64,000 bases of DNA from Archegozetes longisetosus. Its lineage: Eukaryota > Arthropoda > Arachnida > Sarcoptiformes > Trhypochthoniidae. Each line of letters begins with the position of its first letter. The stretch's first letter is position 1. Below the pieces are notes generated by a model. That model ran no database searches. It was not told the origin of the DNA and saw only the letters and a program-made list of their open reading frames with translations. The DNA is taken from contig JAEMBT020000009.1 in assembly GCA_018873245.2 (NCBI GenBank), positions 8,927,288 to 8,991,287 of the forward strand. Reading direction: 5' to 3'. Positions 9,696 through 22,189 of this stretch are shown in pieces. A program made the position numbers and the translations under genes.

Positions 9696-12086
9696 CCTTA
9701 GTTTCAGTAAGTTCAAGCTTATTGATATGATTCGAATGCCTTAATTCGTCGCCTCTATAAACGTTGCTGCCAAAGCTCTTCCAATGTTTGTTTACTCTTG
9801 ATTCTAAATTTGATTTTGCTTATTAATAAAATCACTAAATTGTAAAAATGTCTGAATTTGACGTGACAAAGTTCAGGAAATTTACCTAGATGAGAGCTAA
9901 AAGGTAATATAAGTCACTTATATTAAAAGACCTCAAGGAGTATTGAAATTTTTGAAAATCAATCAAAAATTATTCAAACACTTATGAGTTTTTCAATAAC
10001 TACTACAAAGAATGGAAATATCAAGACAATAATGGCATTTTATTTTTTAGATATGATCTTAGTGGTCTCTTACGTAAAGCCATTATTGATGACGATATAC
10101 TTTTGACTAAAGTCGCTAAAGAAAACGACGTTACCCATGAAAGCCATCAAAAAATCCCGATTGATTTCAAAATTTTGATTTAAATTTTACCTAACCTAAC
10201 TACTCCCACTCCACTGGCATTTGCCGTCTTGCGATGTCGCCCGGGAATGATCCGTAATTTTCAAGATGCCTACCAACAACACAATACGCTGACCTTGCGA
10301 ATCACTCGCCTGAAGATGTCATTAACTTTGAAAGGCTCACGCTTTTCGATTTCGATATCTTCATGCTATAAATATGTAAATAAAATTATATAATTATATG
10401 TATAGAAACTTAGCTTATCAAAGCTAGCCGTGATAAAAATGTACATAAAATAGTTTCGAATTTTCTAAATCCAGATTTTTAAAGTTAAATTTTATGACCA
10501 CTTAGATAAAATAAGCTTTTGCTTTTGGGAAAGTAGATTTTCAGGAAGTGTGAATAAAAAATATATGACTATATAGCGTGGGTGGATAGAAGTGGGAGGG
10601 GCTTATATGAAGTGAGAGTAGTGTCTAGACGGTGATTCTACCACTTAAGAGTTGATTTCTAGTGATTTTTAAAATGTGGGTGTGGTTTGTGAACAGGTGG
10701 GCGGAGCCTCAAAAGGGAGTGGGGATGAACTTCTCTTATCGAATACTACCCGAAGAGACCCTTTCCTGATTTTATAGTCATTGTGCCTAGTTAGTCGTTA
10801 TTGACCGATAATCTAATGATATCTAGTCGTCAAATGTTTCCTATTCAAATCCATTATAATATCTATAAAAATTTGATGACTAAGTATCTTTAAATTATCA
10901 CAGAATCTATATGACTAGAGAAAATCAAATTAAATTTGGTACCTAATCTTACTAAATGCAACCAAATATTTGGACCTTGAAAATTTTCAGATACACGTGC
11001 CAGGTTGGCCTATTACAAAAACTTTCAGTGTGCAACTAAAAGCTAATTTCGTGAAGGTATTATATCAATGCTCTGGCCCCATTCTAGAATCATTAATAAA
11101 TTTGTCTATTAACTCTTGCAACTCATATAAGAACGAGATAAGAAAACGCTGATTTGATACTGTTAATACTCGAGAAATATTATGAATCATTGTACAGATT
11201 TTTAAATACTTATTAACGAATATTAACAAATTGTTTTCCTTTCTTATAAATACAATTATTGAACCTAGTAAATCATTTATAACTTCTTTACGAATTCTTG
11301 TAATATTTCAGTCAATACTTGCTTAATTTTGAGTTCTTCACAAGTTCTAGGATTTTTATCAAAAACTTCGTCTTTAGAAAACCCGATAAATAAAAATCAC
11401 AAAGTTTAAATCTGGGAAATATGACTGGCACATTTCTTCAGATTTATTGCTGATGAGTTTCATTCCAGAAAGCTTTCAAGTACTAATGATGCTTTGGCTG
11501 TTTGAGGACCAGCTCAGTCCTAAATGAAAGCTTGATTATTAAATTCTTCCTCTACGAAATTAAATAAAAATAAAGATTTCCAGTTCAGGTTTTAAAATAT
11601 TAATTTTGGTACCTATTTGCCTTAAATGTGTCCTAACTTTGTGCTGAGTTAGGACTACTCTTTAATTTTTCGTGTTACACTTAAGATCTTAGGATAAGAG
11701 TGACCCTAAACTTGTGAGTTATTCTAAGATTTTATTTAGTGATGAAACGCATCAGAAATTACACAATATAGGTTAAATTTGTACATTCAGTAACCATAAT
11801 ACAAATTAATTAAGTATTAAAACAGTAACTAAAAATTTATAATTGTTTAAGATACATGTCTGCAAAGTGAGACAAAAATGTTTTCAAGGTTATCCGAATG
11901 CATCTGAACTAGTCTTTAAAACTTTACTCTTTCATTTGTTAAAATCAGCTAACAAGTAAGATAGAGTACTTCTATTTATATTCAACTAATTCTACATTAA
12001 TTGATTTGACAATTTGTGTAGGTTTTAAAGAAGGTAAAAATCATTAAAAGTCTGAGATTGTTTAAAGAATAAATCAAAACATCGTT
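9696..12086. other. Intergenic stretch, mostly featureless
   Basis: A GC-richer patch at about 10,190-10,370 has no recognised family. A short motif at about 11,055-11,100 (ATTATATCAATGCTCTGGCC) recurs with changes at about 31,420-31,460, so a diverged dispersed repeat may be present. No gene is supported. Confidence 0.35.
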
Positions 12087-12788
12087 TGACATTAAAGTTA
12101 GTTTATTTGTGAGTTCAAAACCATAAATTGACATTAATATATATTTATTACTTATGTCGGTTTGCAAAATTAAAATTAAAATTTTTTTATTTCAAATACA
12201 GAAACGCGAATAGTTCTGTGAGTTTTTATTCAATAACTATTTCAAAATAATGCATTGCGCACATCATAACAACAAAAATGGAATTTTGGTTTGAGTTTCA
12301 AGATTGTCGAATATCTGAAAGCGATTATAAGTATTGAAAAACCCTGTTTTTGTTAGATATCTCATCAGGAAATTAAGTATGAAAAGTAATTTTTCGTTAG
12401 CTTTTAATTGAAAATTGAAAATTCTTTATATTGAATTTGACTCGAAAGTTCAATTCGACATTTGAAGAACTTTTGATTTTATGAACCACTTGGCAGTTAA
12501 ATTAAACTTAAATCTATCGTATTCTTCTATTAAACTTATTTTCGAAGGGATTGAGTTAAGAGAAATTGACTAATTTTTTAAAATTAATTTTCTGTCTTAA
12601 GGGCTATTAAAGAATATTTATTGTAAAAAATTGAACCCAGTCACCGGCCCTGAATTTTGTTAACTATCGCTGACTCACTAATACATTGACAATGTTTAAC
12701 AATATTCAGAACTATTTACTTAACTATCATCATTGACCTAAATGATTTGTGTCTAACTTGATTTTTAGAATAAGAATATTTGCTCTTA
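12087..12788. repeat. Receptor copy 1 3' flank (copy B)
   Basis: This is the DNA beyond the 3' end of receptor copy 1, separated from that gene only by the mariner at 12,789-14,143. It matches 2990-3695 almost exactly and 26,565-27,260 more loosely. A further diverged match follows the stop of receptor copy 3 near 40,640-40,700. The receptor duplications therefore carried their 3' flanks with them. Confidence 0.75.
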
Positions 12789-14143
12789 TTAGATTGGCTG
12801 AAAAGTAATTGAACATTCATATCTTCTTATCAAAAACAGATATAAAAATGATATTTTGGTATTATATAATGTAGTCGCCTTCAAGCTTTATGACAACTTC
12901 CCAACGCTTTGGTAGCCTTGTTATTTCAAAGACAGCATTTTTAAAATTAATTTCACGAATAACTTCTTAATAAGCAGCTCCCAAAGCAGGTTCATTTGAA
13001 AATCTTTATTTGGCCTCTTAATTCTAGCAATGCCATCGTAAACACATGGGTTTAATCAGGGCTTTAGGCGGTGTTTTAGTTTCTCCCATCGATGTCTAGT
13101 GAAGAAATCTTTGTCATTCTGATGTTTATGGGGTGTTGCATTATCGTGCAATATTATAGGATGTCGAATTCGGTGTCTTTGTATGTAAGGGAGTATTAGT
13201 CTTTCCAAAAATTGAACATATACATCATTGTTTACAGTTTGATATTTCGCAAGTATTTGATAAACCAGCATCCGATTTTGATAGAAAGCTACTATCATCA
13301 CCTGCTTTCAATCCTTCAACGTTTACTTTACTTTCGTTGGTCCGAAATTAATTTCAAGGTCATTTTCATAAAATTAAAAATTCAAATTTTTTGAAAATAA
13401 AACTTACGACTCCTTCAGAATATCTATATTCTTTTGATTGTGAAGCATCTTTGGAGTCATAACTTTATCCACGTTTCATCGATAGCTATAATTCTATTTA
13501 TGAACTCGGGACCATGATGATATCTTTCAAGGTGTTCTATTGATATATTTACTCGAAGTTCTTTCTGGTCATCTGTAAGACTGTATGGCACCCAACGTGA
13601 TGACACTTTACGCACATTTAGTTTCTTCAGAATCTGTTGAGCACTGTACTTACTGGTGCCTAACCGAAAAGCTAAATCTTCTTTGGTCTAACTTCTTTGT
13701 TCTTCTAAGAGTTCTTCAAGTGAATGTTGATGTTCTTCATCTGTTGCAACGCAAGGTCTCCCACTATGTGGCTCGTCTTTGCATGATGTACGCCCTTCAT
13801 CCCGAAATTGATAGTAAAGGTTATATATCTGTCTCATCTTAATTGCATTTCGACCGGCTATTTTAGTTAGCATTTTGGCGATTTCAGGGACAGTAGAGCA
13901 CCGTAATACATGGCACTTTATAAACGCCTTCTGTTCTTCATTAGTAATGCTGGCCCGAAGAGGGTCAGTAGTTAGGGCCATTACAATATCACTATTAATA
14001 AGCTGTAAAATCAAAGTGGTCTGCATCGAGAAGACGCAAATTAACTGCTTGAACAACTGCATAGTAATTTTTACAACTTTACAACTTTACAACTTTATTC
14101 ATTGATAAGATATGAATTTGCAATTACTTTTCAGTCGACCTAA
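12789..14143 (-). mobile_element. Mariner element with TIRs and TA target duplication
   Basis: A 1355-bp element bounded by inverted repeats: left TTAGATTGGCTGAAAAGTAA, right (complement) TTAGGTCGACTGAAAAGTAA. TA dinucleotides flank it at 12,787-12,788 and 14,144-14,145. Removing it restores continuity with the 3' flank of receptor copy 2, a good empty-site comparison. It holds one damaged transposase on the minus strand. A short internal tandem (ACAACTTT three times) lies near 14,078-14,096. Confidence 0.88.
13040..14062 (-). pseudogene. Mariner transposase, broken
   Basis: The N-terminal part (14,062 to 13,688) carries the DNA-binding region with the linker DEPHSGRP. A later part (13,301 to 13,056) has HDNATPHKHQ, holding the second catalytic aspartate, and a tract ending HRWEKLKHR. 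Frameshifts separate the parts, and a further shift follows LKHR. At the third catalytic site the frame reads PCVYDG, where the related fragment at 21.1 kb has PCDFDG, so the catalytic acid itself is lost. The element cannot make active transposase. Confidence 0.82.
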
Positions 14144-14175
14144 TAAAACAATATAGAAATATGACATCTAATGTT

Positions 14176-16261
14176 TTAACGATAAATATTAAAGGATCGA
14201 AACATTATTTCCACCATGAGCACCGCAACCGAAATGGTTATTCCAATAAGCAGAATAACGAAAACTCCGGAAATAGATTCAAGACGAATAACTTCAGAAT
14301 TAACTTTAGATTTATGAATATGTTCGTGTTCCGGATCATATAATCGTCTCATATTTTGTGCTTCTGTTGTCCATTTTTCGTAGAGTCCAGATTCAATGGA
14401 TCGCGAAATTCTATGAAACAGTTAAAACTTCAATATATGGATGTGTCATTAATTATTTAAGTACATTTACTGTAAATAGTGATAAATAAACGTGTTAATA
14501 CTGGGAGCGTTGACTTTGGTAGAATTATTTGCGTAATTCATTTTACTCTAAACCTACACTTATTAAATCCATTTGAGGACAATAATTGAGAATTTCTTAA
14601 AGATATGCTATAGTTTCGTGGCTAGTATAACAATAAATTATATAACTTTATCACCAGACTACAAGCCATTGCAGGTTTTTAAGCTTTGAGATGCAATTTC
14701 AGAAATTTTCAAGTCAGATATATGCTGCCTGTACAACCGGAGTCCTGTCTACTTCTTGTCATTTATTTTTAAAATTATGTATTCAACACGTATTGTTAAC
14801 GGCGAATAAATTATGTTTATTAGTGCAATGCTTGAATTTTTCAGTAAAGATCTTACTTCACTACATACATGTTGTAGCAACACAATATTGTCAGTTTAAA
14901 TATTAAATATACAACTCACATTTTGTTCAGATGATCCATAGATTTTGCACTCATTTGATAAGAGAGTGCCAAGAAATATGGAATCGTAACTCCTCCATGT
15001 TTAGAAACGTGGAACTTATTACAATCTGCTTTATCACGACCTTTAGGCAACCAAAAGTGGCAACCTTCCATAAAATAATTGTAAAATGAAGTCGCATAGT
15101 CGTCGTGTCCATATAATGAATCTTTAACATTTTCAGGTGTTAGATCTGATAGTTTTATGACTTTCATTCTTGATTTGAAATCTGCCGCCATTTCATTAGT
15201 GTCGCATTCCTTTTCAGCAAATTCTTGAATAACAGAGCTTTCCATAGTAACGATTTTTAGATCTTTCCTATTATGAAGGTCTTCCCAAGAATCGACCACA
15301 TCATCAGGAGTACTAGTTATGAAGTATCCTCTTATTACACCAGCATATCCAGCAAGCAACACAGTACAACCCAATAACCAGAATGTAATAATAAATCTTT
15401 GAGTAGAAGATGTAGGAAATCGAGGAATTACTTCGGATAGAATCAAACAAGTGTAGTTCCAAAAATCTGTCATGTAATCTAAGAACGATTTCTTAATCAA
15501 AGCCAAAGGTATGAAAAGTATGGTCAATAAGATTGCGATCCAAACGGGAGTATCAAATCCTTGTATGAATTCAAATACGTTTCGTTTTCCCGAACGAACT
15601 TTCGACAGAACATGTCCTTCAGATTAGATATCCACTGGTCTGCTCATAAGTGTTACTACATCTAATCCATATTTTGATAATGTTTCATAAATTCCTGGTG
15701 TTATTGGAAACATCACTACAGACCATTTTTCATTGAGCAAAGTTTCAAATAATTTACTCATGTTTTTCGAATAAGGAATTCTCTTTAAGCTGGAATCAAT
15801 AATATTAAACAGAAATACTAGTCTCATAATATACAATGAAAATAATTGTCTTACAGATTACTGTTTTAACTAATTCAAGAATTTTTGACTAAAATTGTCA
15901 GCCTTTTAAGTTACACATATAGAACAGAAGCTATTTTAGAAATACTAAAACGTATAAACTATAATTCGCTCTCGCTTAGAAAGAAAAACTTTTTCATACC
16001 TATAACTGTATTGTTTCGATAATTCTATAAGAATTTTGGCGAAAGGACCGCATATTTTAGAAGACACATTAAAAAATGTGGTGGACTCCAAGAATCTATG
16101 AATGAAATCACTTCTGCTGTGGTATAATTACCGCGACCGAAATTCTTTGTTTGATGCTCAGGAAAGTCCACACAGATATCATTTATGGCTTCTATATTTG
16201 TTGTAATCAACAGCGAAATCAAGAGAATAAACCCTACTTGACGCTCATTCATTAATCCCAT
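14176..16261 (-). pseudogene. Ionotropic receptor copy 1 (iGluR-like), pseudogene
   Basis: Same three-exon plan as the intact copy at 38-40.6 kb. Exon 1 (16,000-16,261) encodes a signal peptide and the start of the ligand-binding region. Exon 2 (14,920-15,789) holds the rest of the ligand-binding region, M1, the pore region and M3 (SSTQRFIITFWLLGC). Exon 3 (14,176-14,410) encodes the last membrane helix. Two lesions break it. A 1-bp deletion in exon 1 near 16,070 shifts the frame after SWSPPH, and a TAA at 15,624-15,626 follows SRPVDI where copy 2 has lysine. Exon 3 is undamaged, so decay is recent. The mariner at 12.8-14.1 kb sits 33 bp beyond the stop. Confidence 0.85.
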
Positions 16262-16429
16262 TGTGTATTTGTACTTTCACTCTTCAATCTAGAAATGATA
16301 AATAATGCTTATTACAATAATTATTGATTTGATTATATTAAAATGATTCTATTTTTGGATCAAAGCTTACTCTGAAATGGGCAAAATTTCCTATTAGCCT
16401 GTCAGAGTACATGTATTCTGATAATATAT

Positions 16430-16625
16430 TGATGTTTGTTATTGTCACTTCTCAAGTGCTGTCATAGCAATACATCAATTATTTAAGCCCTAATCCAATT
16501 TTACTCTAAGAGTGAAAAGGTTGATGTAATATGACTTGAAAATAATTTTTATTATATATTGATTTTAATATAAACATATTGAGTGTATACTCGGAGATAT
16601 CGCCTAATTGACTGATATTCAAAAT
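16430..16625 (-). promoter_or_regulatory. Conserved upstream block of receptor copy 1
   Basis: About 200 bp lying 170-365 bp upstream of the start codon are shared with the same position in copies 2 and 3. Two sub-blocks stand out: one around GATGTATTGCTATGACAGCA and one around CCTAATTGACTGATATTC. It may be a promoter or enhancer retained after duplication, but shared ancestry alone could also explain the similarity. Confidence 0.4.
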
Positions 16626-16969
16626 CCTTCATATAGATATTAATGATAAGTATCATACAATTCTTCTGCTTTATGCGACCATTTTAAAATTACATTTACA
16701 GTGTGCGAAAAATATATCACGATATGAAATTTTTAAATAACTTTTTATTAACATTGAAAATTACAAAAATAACTTGGCTGATTGTTAAAAACTAGAATAC
16801 AAATGATCACATAAAGTTCCGATTTCCTACCTCAAAACCCGACGCGCCATCTATCGAAAAACTAATTTTCTAGGATCTTTAGGTACGAAATAAATATATC
16901 ATACATATCGTTGCTTGGCTTAAAGATGATTAATTATTTATGGTTTTGCTATTCTTTTTGAGAAACTGG

Positions 16970-17650
16970 AATATACGTCGGGGTATCGATTGTATCAGAT
17001 TCTGGAGTCGCGCAACTGGCTATGGTCTCTAGAAGACCCAATTGTAGCCTTAAGTTTGGTAGTGGTGTCGTATTGACGCCTACTGGCGTATACCAGCCGA
17101 ATGAAAGGCCTGAGAGATTCTCAATAGGATTAAGATCTGAGCTACGAACTGACCAATCAAGAACCCAAATTCAGCGGTCCTAGAACTACTTTTTCGTCGT
17201 CCTAGTGTTATGCATTGACGCGTTGTCCTTCCGAAGCTTCCAGTTAAAATCACCAATTCGAGTCCTAAAGGATAAGGGGTGCTGATGGAAGACTTCCTGG
17301 TATGCTGCTGCATTCTTCAAGCCATCTAGCAAAGCAAGTTGTATTTCCGTTATACGCGAAGGCAGCCCGGACCATAACAAAACGCCCTCCATTAGCCTGT
17401 TGGAGTTGTATTGCGACTCCTTCTACAGATCATGTATATAGTACTGGCAGCCATCAGTGACATCGAGATTGATTCCTCCCCGTCCCTGCAGATGATAGTT
17501 TGCTAGATAATGGTCCAGGATACCAATAGTTTGCCCCAATTAAAACTCTCTTGGATGTGTTTTCGCTTGAGCTATGATTGCTTTTCCCCCTTGTGGTATC
17601 TCATGTGTGGCGACTAACAGATGATCCTCTGAATACTACTGGTACTTAAA
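16970..17650 (-). pseudogene. Tc1-family transposase relic
   Basis: Minus-strand translation in shifting frames gives, in order, the pattern DGCQYYIHDL near 17,450, ITEIQLALLDGLKNAAAYQE near 17,320, RKDNASMHNTRTTKK near 17,200 and DLNPIENLSG near 17,110. These correspond to the catalytic core of Tc1 transposases, including the second aspartate (DNAS) and the glutamate (NPIEN). Several frameshifts and stops are present. Terminal repeats were not located. Confidence 0.82.
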
Positions 17651-17869
17651 CATAAACACTAAATTTAACAATAAAAAATTCTTCATTTTATTAAGCAGTA
17701 AATTCGAAAAAGTACAATGGAACATATTTACATAACACAAAATCTTTTGAAATTTAATGAAAAGATTTCAATTAAGGAAGTAAATTAACACAAAAATTAT
17801 GTTCATTTAAAATATCATTATCATTTCATCTTTGAATCAAAAGTTCGACTTAATTTTAACTACATATCG

Positions 17870-18420
17870 AATACATTTTTGCCAAAAATTTGAATCAATT
17901 CGTTTAAAACCATTCGAAATTTATTTTTAAAATTCCATCGAGTTGTTATCAAGGTTGTTTCGATATAATCTTTTGGGTTCAGCCCAAACTAATTCGATAA
18001 GGTTAAGCCCGCGAAGATAAGGGGGCAAGCGAAGGGGTATATGATCAACTTTACGAATGATATCAACATTAAATTTTTTGGATAAACGTTTTCTTTGACT
18101 AGTTTTAGAAGATCACTTTTTTTGAACTATCGTTAAATTTAATATTATTTAAAATAAGCCAATTTTTAATTGTATTTTTATTTACACTTAGTAACGGGGT
18201 TTATTGTATTGCCTTGAATACGTGTTGGCATGGTAAAAGTATGATTGAATACGGAAGTAAATAAGACAATAGTTTTTTTTCGAAGCCAGTCTTCAAATTT
18301 TTGACCATTTATTTCACTTTTAATAAATATTTACTTTGCTCCTTCGACCAAACCATTTTCAGAACCCGTGTGAATAATAGAACATCGGATTCCTTTACCA
18401 ACTGATTTTTTGAATCTTAT
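17870..18420 (-). pseudogene. DDE_3-type (IS630/Tc1-mariner superfamily) transposase relic
   Basis: Reading the minus strand from about 18,410 gives a start like GKGIRCSIIHTGSENGLVEG, then NGQKFEDWLRKK. Near 18,000-17,960 comes LRLPPYLRGLNLIELVWAEP, which corresponds to the LPPYxxDLNPIExxW block with the catalytic glutamate. These are hallmarks of the DDE superfamily endonuclease found in many arthropod genomes under this name. Multiple stops and frameshifts show that it is dead. It differs from the neighbouring Tc1 relic in family. Confidence 0.75.
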
Positions 18421-19269
18421 TATTTTCGAAATATAGATTTGTCTTAAAATGTTATATTTTTGTGGCTAAAAACCCGAACAAATTGATTTTTAATATAAGG
18501 CGATTTTTCCCTCATAACTCGAAAACTATTGATTTTGGTAAATAGTCCATAGATACTTTTGTGTTCAGTGTCAAAAAATCTTTCAAATGATGTCACTCAT
18601 CAAAATAGGACGGGGCTCAGTGGTCAATAGGAAAATATTGATCTCCTTTTATTCAACTTTTCAAAAAGTATGATATGATATTCTTCATAACTCTGCTAAC
18701 AAGTTAGTTATATTCTTTTAGATTTTAAGATCGAATTCAAATATTTATGGAAATCAATCTGGATAATATAGTATTTAAATCAGGTATTTTTAGTCTTAGA
18801 CTTTTCTATTGACTATAGGTGCTGAGCTTTTATCTGAATCAATTGATTACTGCAAAGTTTTTATTTTACTTTAGTAAGTATGAACAAGCGAACAAAGTCT
18901 AAGGTTTAGGGATGATACAATTCGTTGTAAAATTGATTTTAACCTGTTTCTCTAAATTGGCAGATTAAAATACTATTCTGCTCAACTGACTTCTGCTCAG
19001 CTGCTTTCTACGCAACTGACACCAATCGTTAAAATGTATTATTTTGTGTTCGATTGTGCCGTACCAAAGATTCTAGAATCCGTGGTAATTTGTGTTTACA
19101 GTTTTGTAGGTCCACTAAATTCTTTGACACTCTATTCTTATATCCTGTCTATAAATTTGTTATCATATCTAATAATATATTATCAATCATACACGTAATC
19201 ATAATAATTATAAAATTCTTATAAACTGTATTAACAAATGATGTCATGTATTAAATCCATCGATATAAT
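18421..19269. other. AT-rich intergenic stretch
   Basis: I see no coding frame or element boundary in this stretch. It may contain the rest of the neighbouring decayed transposon. Confidence 0.35.
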
Positions 19270-19386
19270 TAATGAAGGACAAAAGCTCGAGCCTGACGAG
19301 CCCGGCTCGAAGCTCGGCTCGACAACTCTTTTGAGCTTGAAGCTCAGGTTCGAAGCTCGGGGTAGCCGAGCTTTTGTCCTTCACTA
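19270..19386. mobile_element. Short hAT-type MITE
   Basis: A 117-bp, locally GC-rich element with inverted ends TAATGAAGGACAAAAGCTCG and (complement) TAGTGAAGGACAAAAGCTCG. It is flanked by near-identical 8-bp sequences GATATAAT (19,262-19,269) and GCTATAAT (19,387-19,394), the target duplication length of hAT elements. The interior is made of AGCTCG/GAGCTT repeats and has strong folding potential. Confidence 0.75.
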
Positions 19387-20066
19387 GCTATAATATTTGT
19401 TTTATCTGTTATTATCTTTGCCAAAAGTGAAAAGATTAGACATCTGTTATTTAAATGATAATTGATTTTTTTATTCAATATTTCAATAATTTTGAATTAA
19501 AACAACATTTAAGTGCTATTCAGTAAATACCCTAGCTTACATTTGATAATTGACTATAATGTAATCGTGTTATTAAAATTTAAATAATAAAATTTATTTC
19601 CAATGTAATGGTTACTATAATAACTGCATTTCAGACGCGAACAAAAATAGACTTTTATTTGGATCATAGTTGCTTAATGAGTTTCTGAACGTTTTTATAC
19701 GTAGTAAACTGAAATTTTGTCAATTGAAATGTCGTAAATCGCCAGAAATCGAATACTAATCAAATTTCGCAAAAAATAATCAAAGCTTGGAACTCGATTA
19801 CTTCAGCAATATGAAGACATCACAAACATTACAATATGATTTGTTTACATTATAAACTTGTCAAATAATTTTAGCTCTATTTTCGATTGATAATAAATTC
19901 AAACTTTAAGATAAAATTTGCATTTAAACTACACTTGAACTTTCAAAAGATAAATTTGGTGAAACTGCAAATAATTTCAAAATCATATGTGATATTTCAC
20001 ATGTCTTATGGCCAAATAATGGTTTTGAAAACTTGTTTGATTTTTTCATTGTATACAATGGTTATT
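19387..20066. other. AT-rich intergenic stretch
   Basis: Nothing recognised in this stretch. Confidence 0.35.
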
Positions 20067-20145
20067 ATCAGAGTCAAGACTTTCCGGATCGTCCGGAATT
20101 TTCTGGAATCAATTGGTATTTTGTTGGGAAAGTCTTAACTCTGAT
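20067..20145. repeat. Tiny inverted-repeat element
   Basis: The ends ATCAGAGTCAAGACTTTCC and (complement) ATCAGAGTTAAGACTTTCC form 19-bp inverted repeats with one mismatch around about 41 bp. A smaller palindrome, TCCGGATCGTCCGGA, lies at the left shoulder. It may be a micro-MITE or an intergenic hairpin. Confidence 0.5.
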
Positions 20146-20969
20146 TAATAAAATAACATTAATAAGAGTTGTATAAATTGATAACTTGTTTCTTGATTTG
20201 CACATCGAATAAAATTGGATTGAAACATAAGCACTCATAAATAAATAGTTTGCATAGCTCTTGATTTCTTTTCAATAAAATATGTTTCGAATATACGTCG
20301 AATTTTTGAATTCGATTTTTAGATAGAGTCAAATAAAATTGCTAGTTCGCCCAAATAATCTAATCTCTGATAATCAATACGGCTTTAAAATTAAATCTCA
20401 TTCTAAGTTCATATTAATTTATATACACTATTTGTAGAGCATTAAAAGATTTTAATCTTATTCGTAATGGTTTAATTTGATTAGATATAAAGTTTACTTG
20501 AAATTTTATGGTCGTTTATAAATAAATAAAAACTATTTAAATAGTGGTTTTATTAAATATTACTTAAAAGTGATTTTTATATGTATATTAATTTTGAGAG
20601 GCTTGACATCAAAATAAAATGAAATTAAAGTTTAGAAAAACAGATAGATTACAAAATAAATAAATGGTAAAACCCACTCAATCGAAGGTTCAACATTAGG
20701 GACTAATAGAGATCTGAATTATAATTTCATATTTTCGCCAATAATTTGATGTAAAGACATAAATAAACTTAAAACGTGTTTTACTGAAAAAAATTCTAAA
20801 AAACATTCTATTTATGATCAAATGAATGAAAATACTGATCAAATTGTGATAATATACTGAGACTAATAAACTAAATGTCAATACTCGACCATTTGATAGA
20901 ATGTCTAAATTTTATAAATGAAAGAAATACCATAGAAAAGTTTGTCAAAAAGCATTTCTGATTGTGTTT

Positions 20970-21197
20970 TAGGCGAAATGGAATCTTTATTAATAAAAGA
21001 ATTTTTTGAAGTGCATCGGTGAGAGGAACTAAAACATCCCCGTATATCCCTGATCTTAACCCCTGTGACTTCGATGGCAAAGCAAGAATAAAGAGGCCAA
21101 ATAAAGATAAAGGATTTGCTAGTAAAGTTAAACTTGAAGCTGCGTACGAAGAAGTTATAAGAGAAGTAAATTTACAAAATAGCGCCACTGGCATCTG
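20970..21197 (+). pseudogene. Mariner transposase C-terminal fragment
   Basis: The plus strand encodes KEFFEVHR, a stop where tryptophan is expected, EELKHP, and then after a frameshift PDLNPCDFDGKARIKRPNKD and a tail ending EEVIREVNLQNSATGI. The block DLNPCDFDG holds the third catalytic aspartate, which is lost in the 12.8-kb mariner of the same subfamily. Only the last quarter of the gene is present. Confidence 0.8.
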
Positions 21198-21351
21198 ACA
21201 TCTTTCACTTCGCTTGGCTTCTGTCAACCAGACGGGAGGCGAATATATTCATGAAATATATAATTATTATTTATTACCATTAAATACACTTTCAAAGATA
21301 TGAAATTGCAATTTTCACTCTATCTAATAGATATTATAGCAATACATATAA

Positions 21352-22100
21352 AGACTGTTTTTGAAGACCTATCTTAGCAAACTCACCTCAGACTTAGCAT
21401 AAAAATTTCTGAAGATTAAATGGGTCATAATTTGTATTTGCTTTAGTCTATGAATCCTTTAGTAATAGTAAATAAGAAATTTTAGTCTATTGAATGACCT
21501 GCTAATCTATTATTAATTATACTCAATAGATCTTATTTGAGATATCAAATACCTCTTCATTGAAAGCGAAAATTTTAAGGAAGAGAAAAAGTGCAGATTG
21601 TCCAAAACACAACTAAACTCAAATTTTGAGTACAATTTTTGTTTAATATTACGCATCGAATAGATGCAGCTATGAATAAAGTTTGAAACGAGTAAAAGAA
21701 AAGTCAACTTTTTAATCATAATGTTTGAGATAAAAACAAAAGTAGTATCTAAAATGGTCTTCTCAATAAAACAGTGAGTTTTTATTCATAAAACTTATTT
21801 GTTAACTAAGTCTTGCGATCAAACTAGAGAAGAATTTGCTGATAAATTTGGTATAAAAGGAAAAATACTTTTTCTCTTCCTTAAAATTTTCGCTTTCAAT
21901 GAAGAGGTATTTGATATCTCAAATAAGATCTATTGAGTATAATTAATAATAGATTATTAGATCATTCAATAGACTAAAATTTCTTATTTGCTATTACTAA
22001 AGGATTCATAGACTAAAGTAAATACAAATTATGACCCATTTAATCTTCAGAAATTTTTATGCTAAGTCTGAGGGAGTTTGCTAAGATAACAGTCTTCATA
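21352..22100. repeat. Large inverted repeat (arms about 240 bp)
   Basis: The arms at about 21,352-21,592 and 21,867-22,100 are inverted copies with few differences (for example AAATTTCTTATTTGCTATTA on the right arm). The spacer of about 275 bp is not repeated. I see no coding content and no clear target duplication. It could be a fold-back transposon or an inverted duplication. Confidence 0.65.
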
Positions 22101-22189
22101 TAACACATAATCAGTTATAAAATAATTACCTTCATTGGACGAATTGAAATTATCTTTCATTAAATAGTTTGATAGATTTTAGATATGAG

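Noticed and set aside
10970-11152. 60-codon frame near a motif repeated at 31.4 kb
   Set aside because: The repeat at 31.4 kb does not keep the frame, so this is a dispersed non-coding repeat at best.
13056-14062. Possibility that the mariner still encodes active transposase
   Set aside because: At least two frameshifts are present, and the third catalytic aspartate is replaced by valine (PCVYDG).
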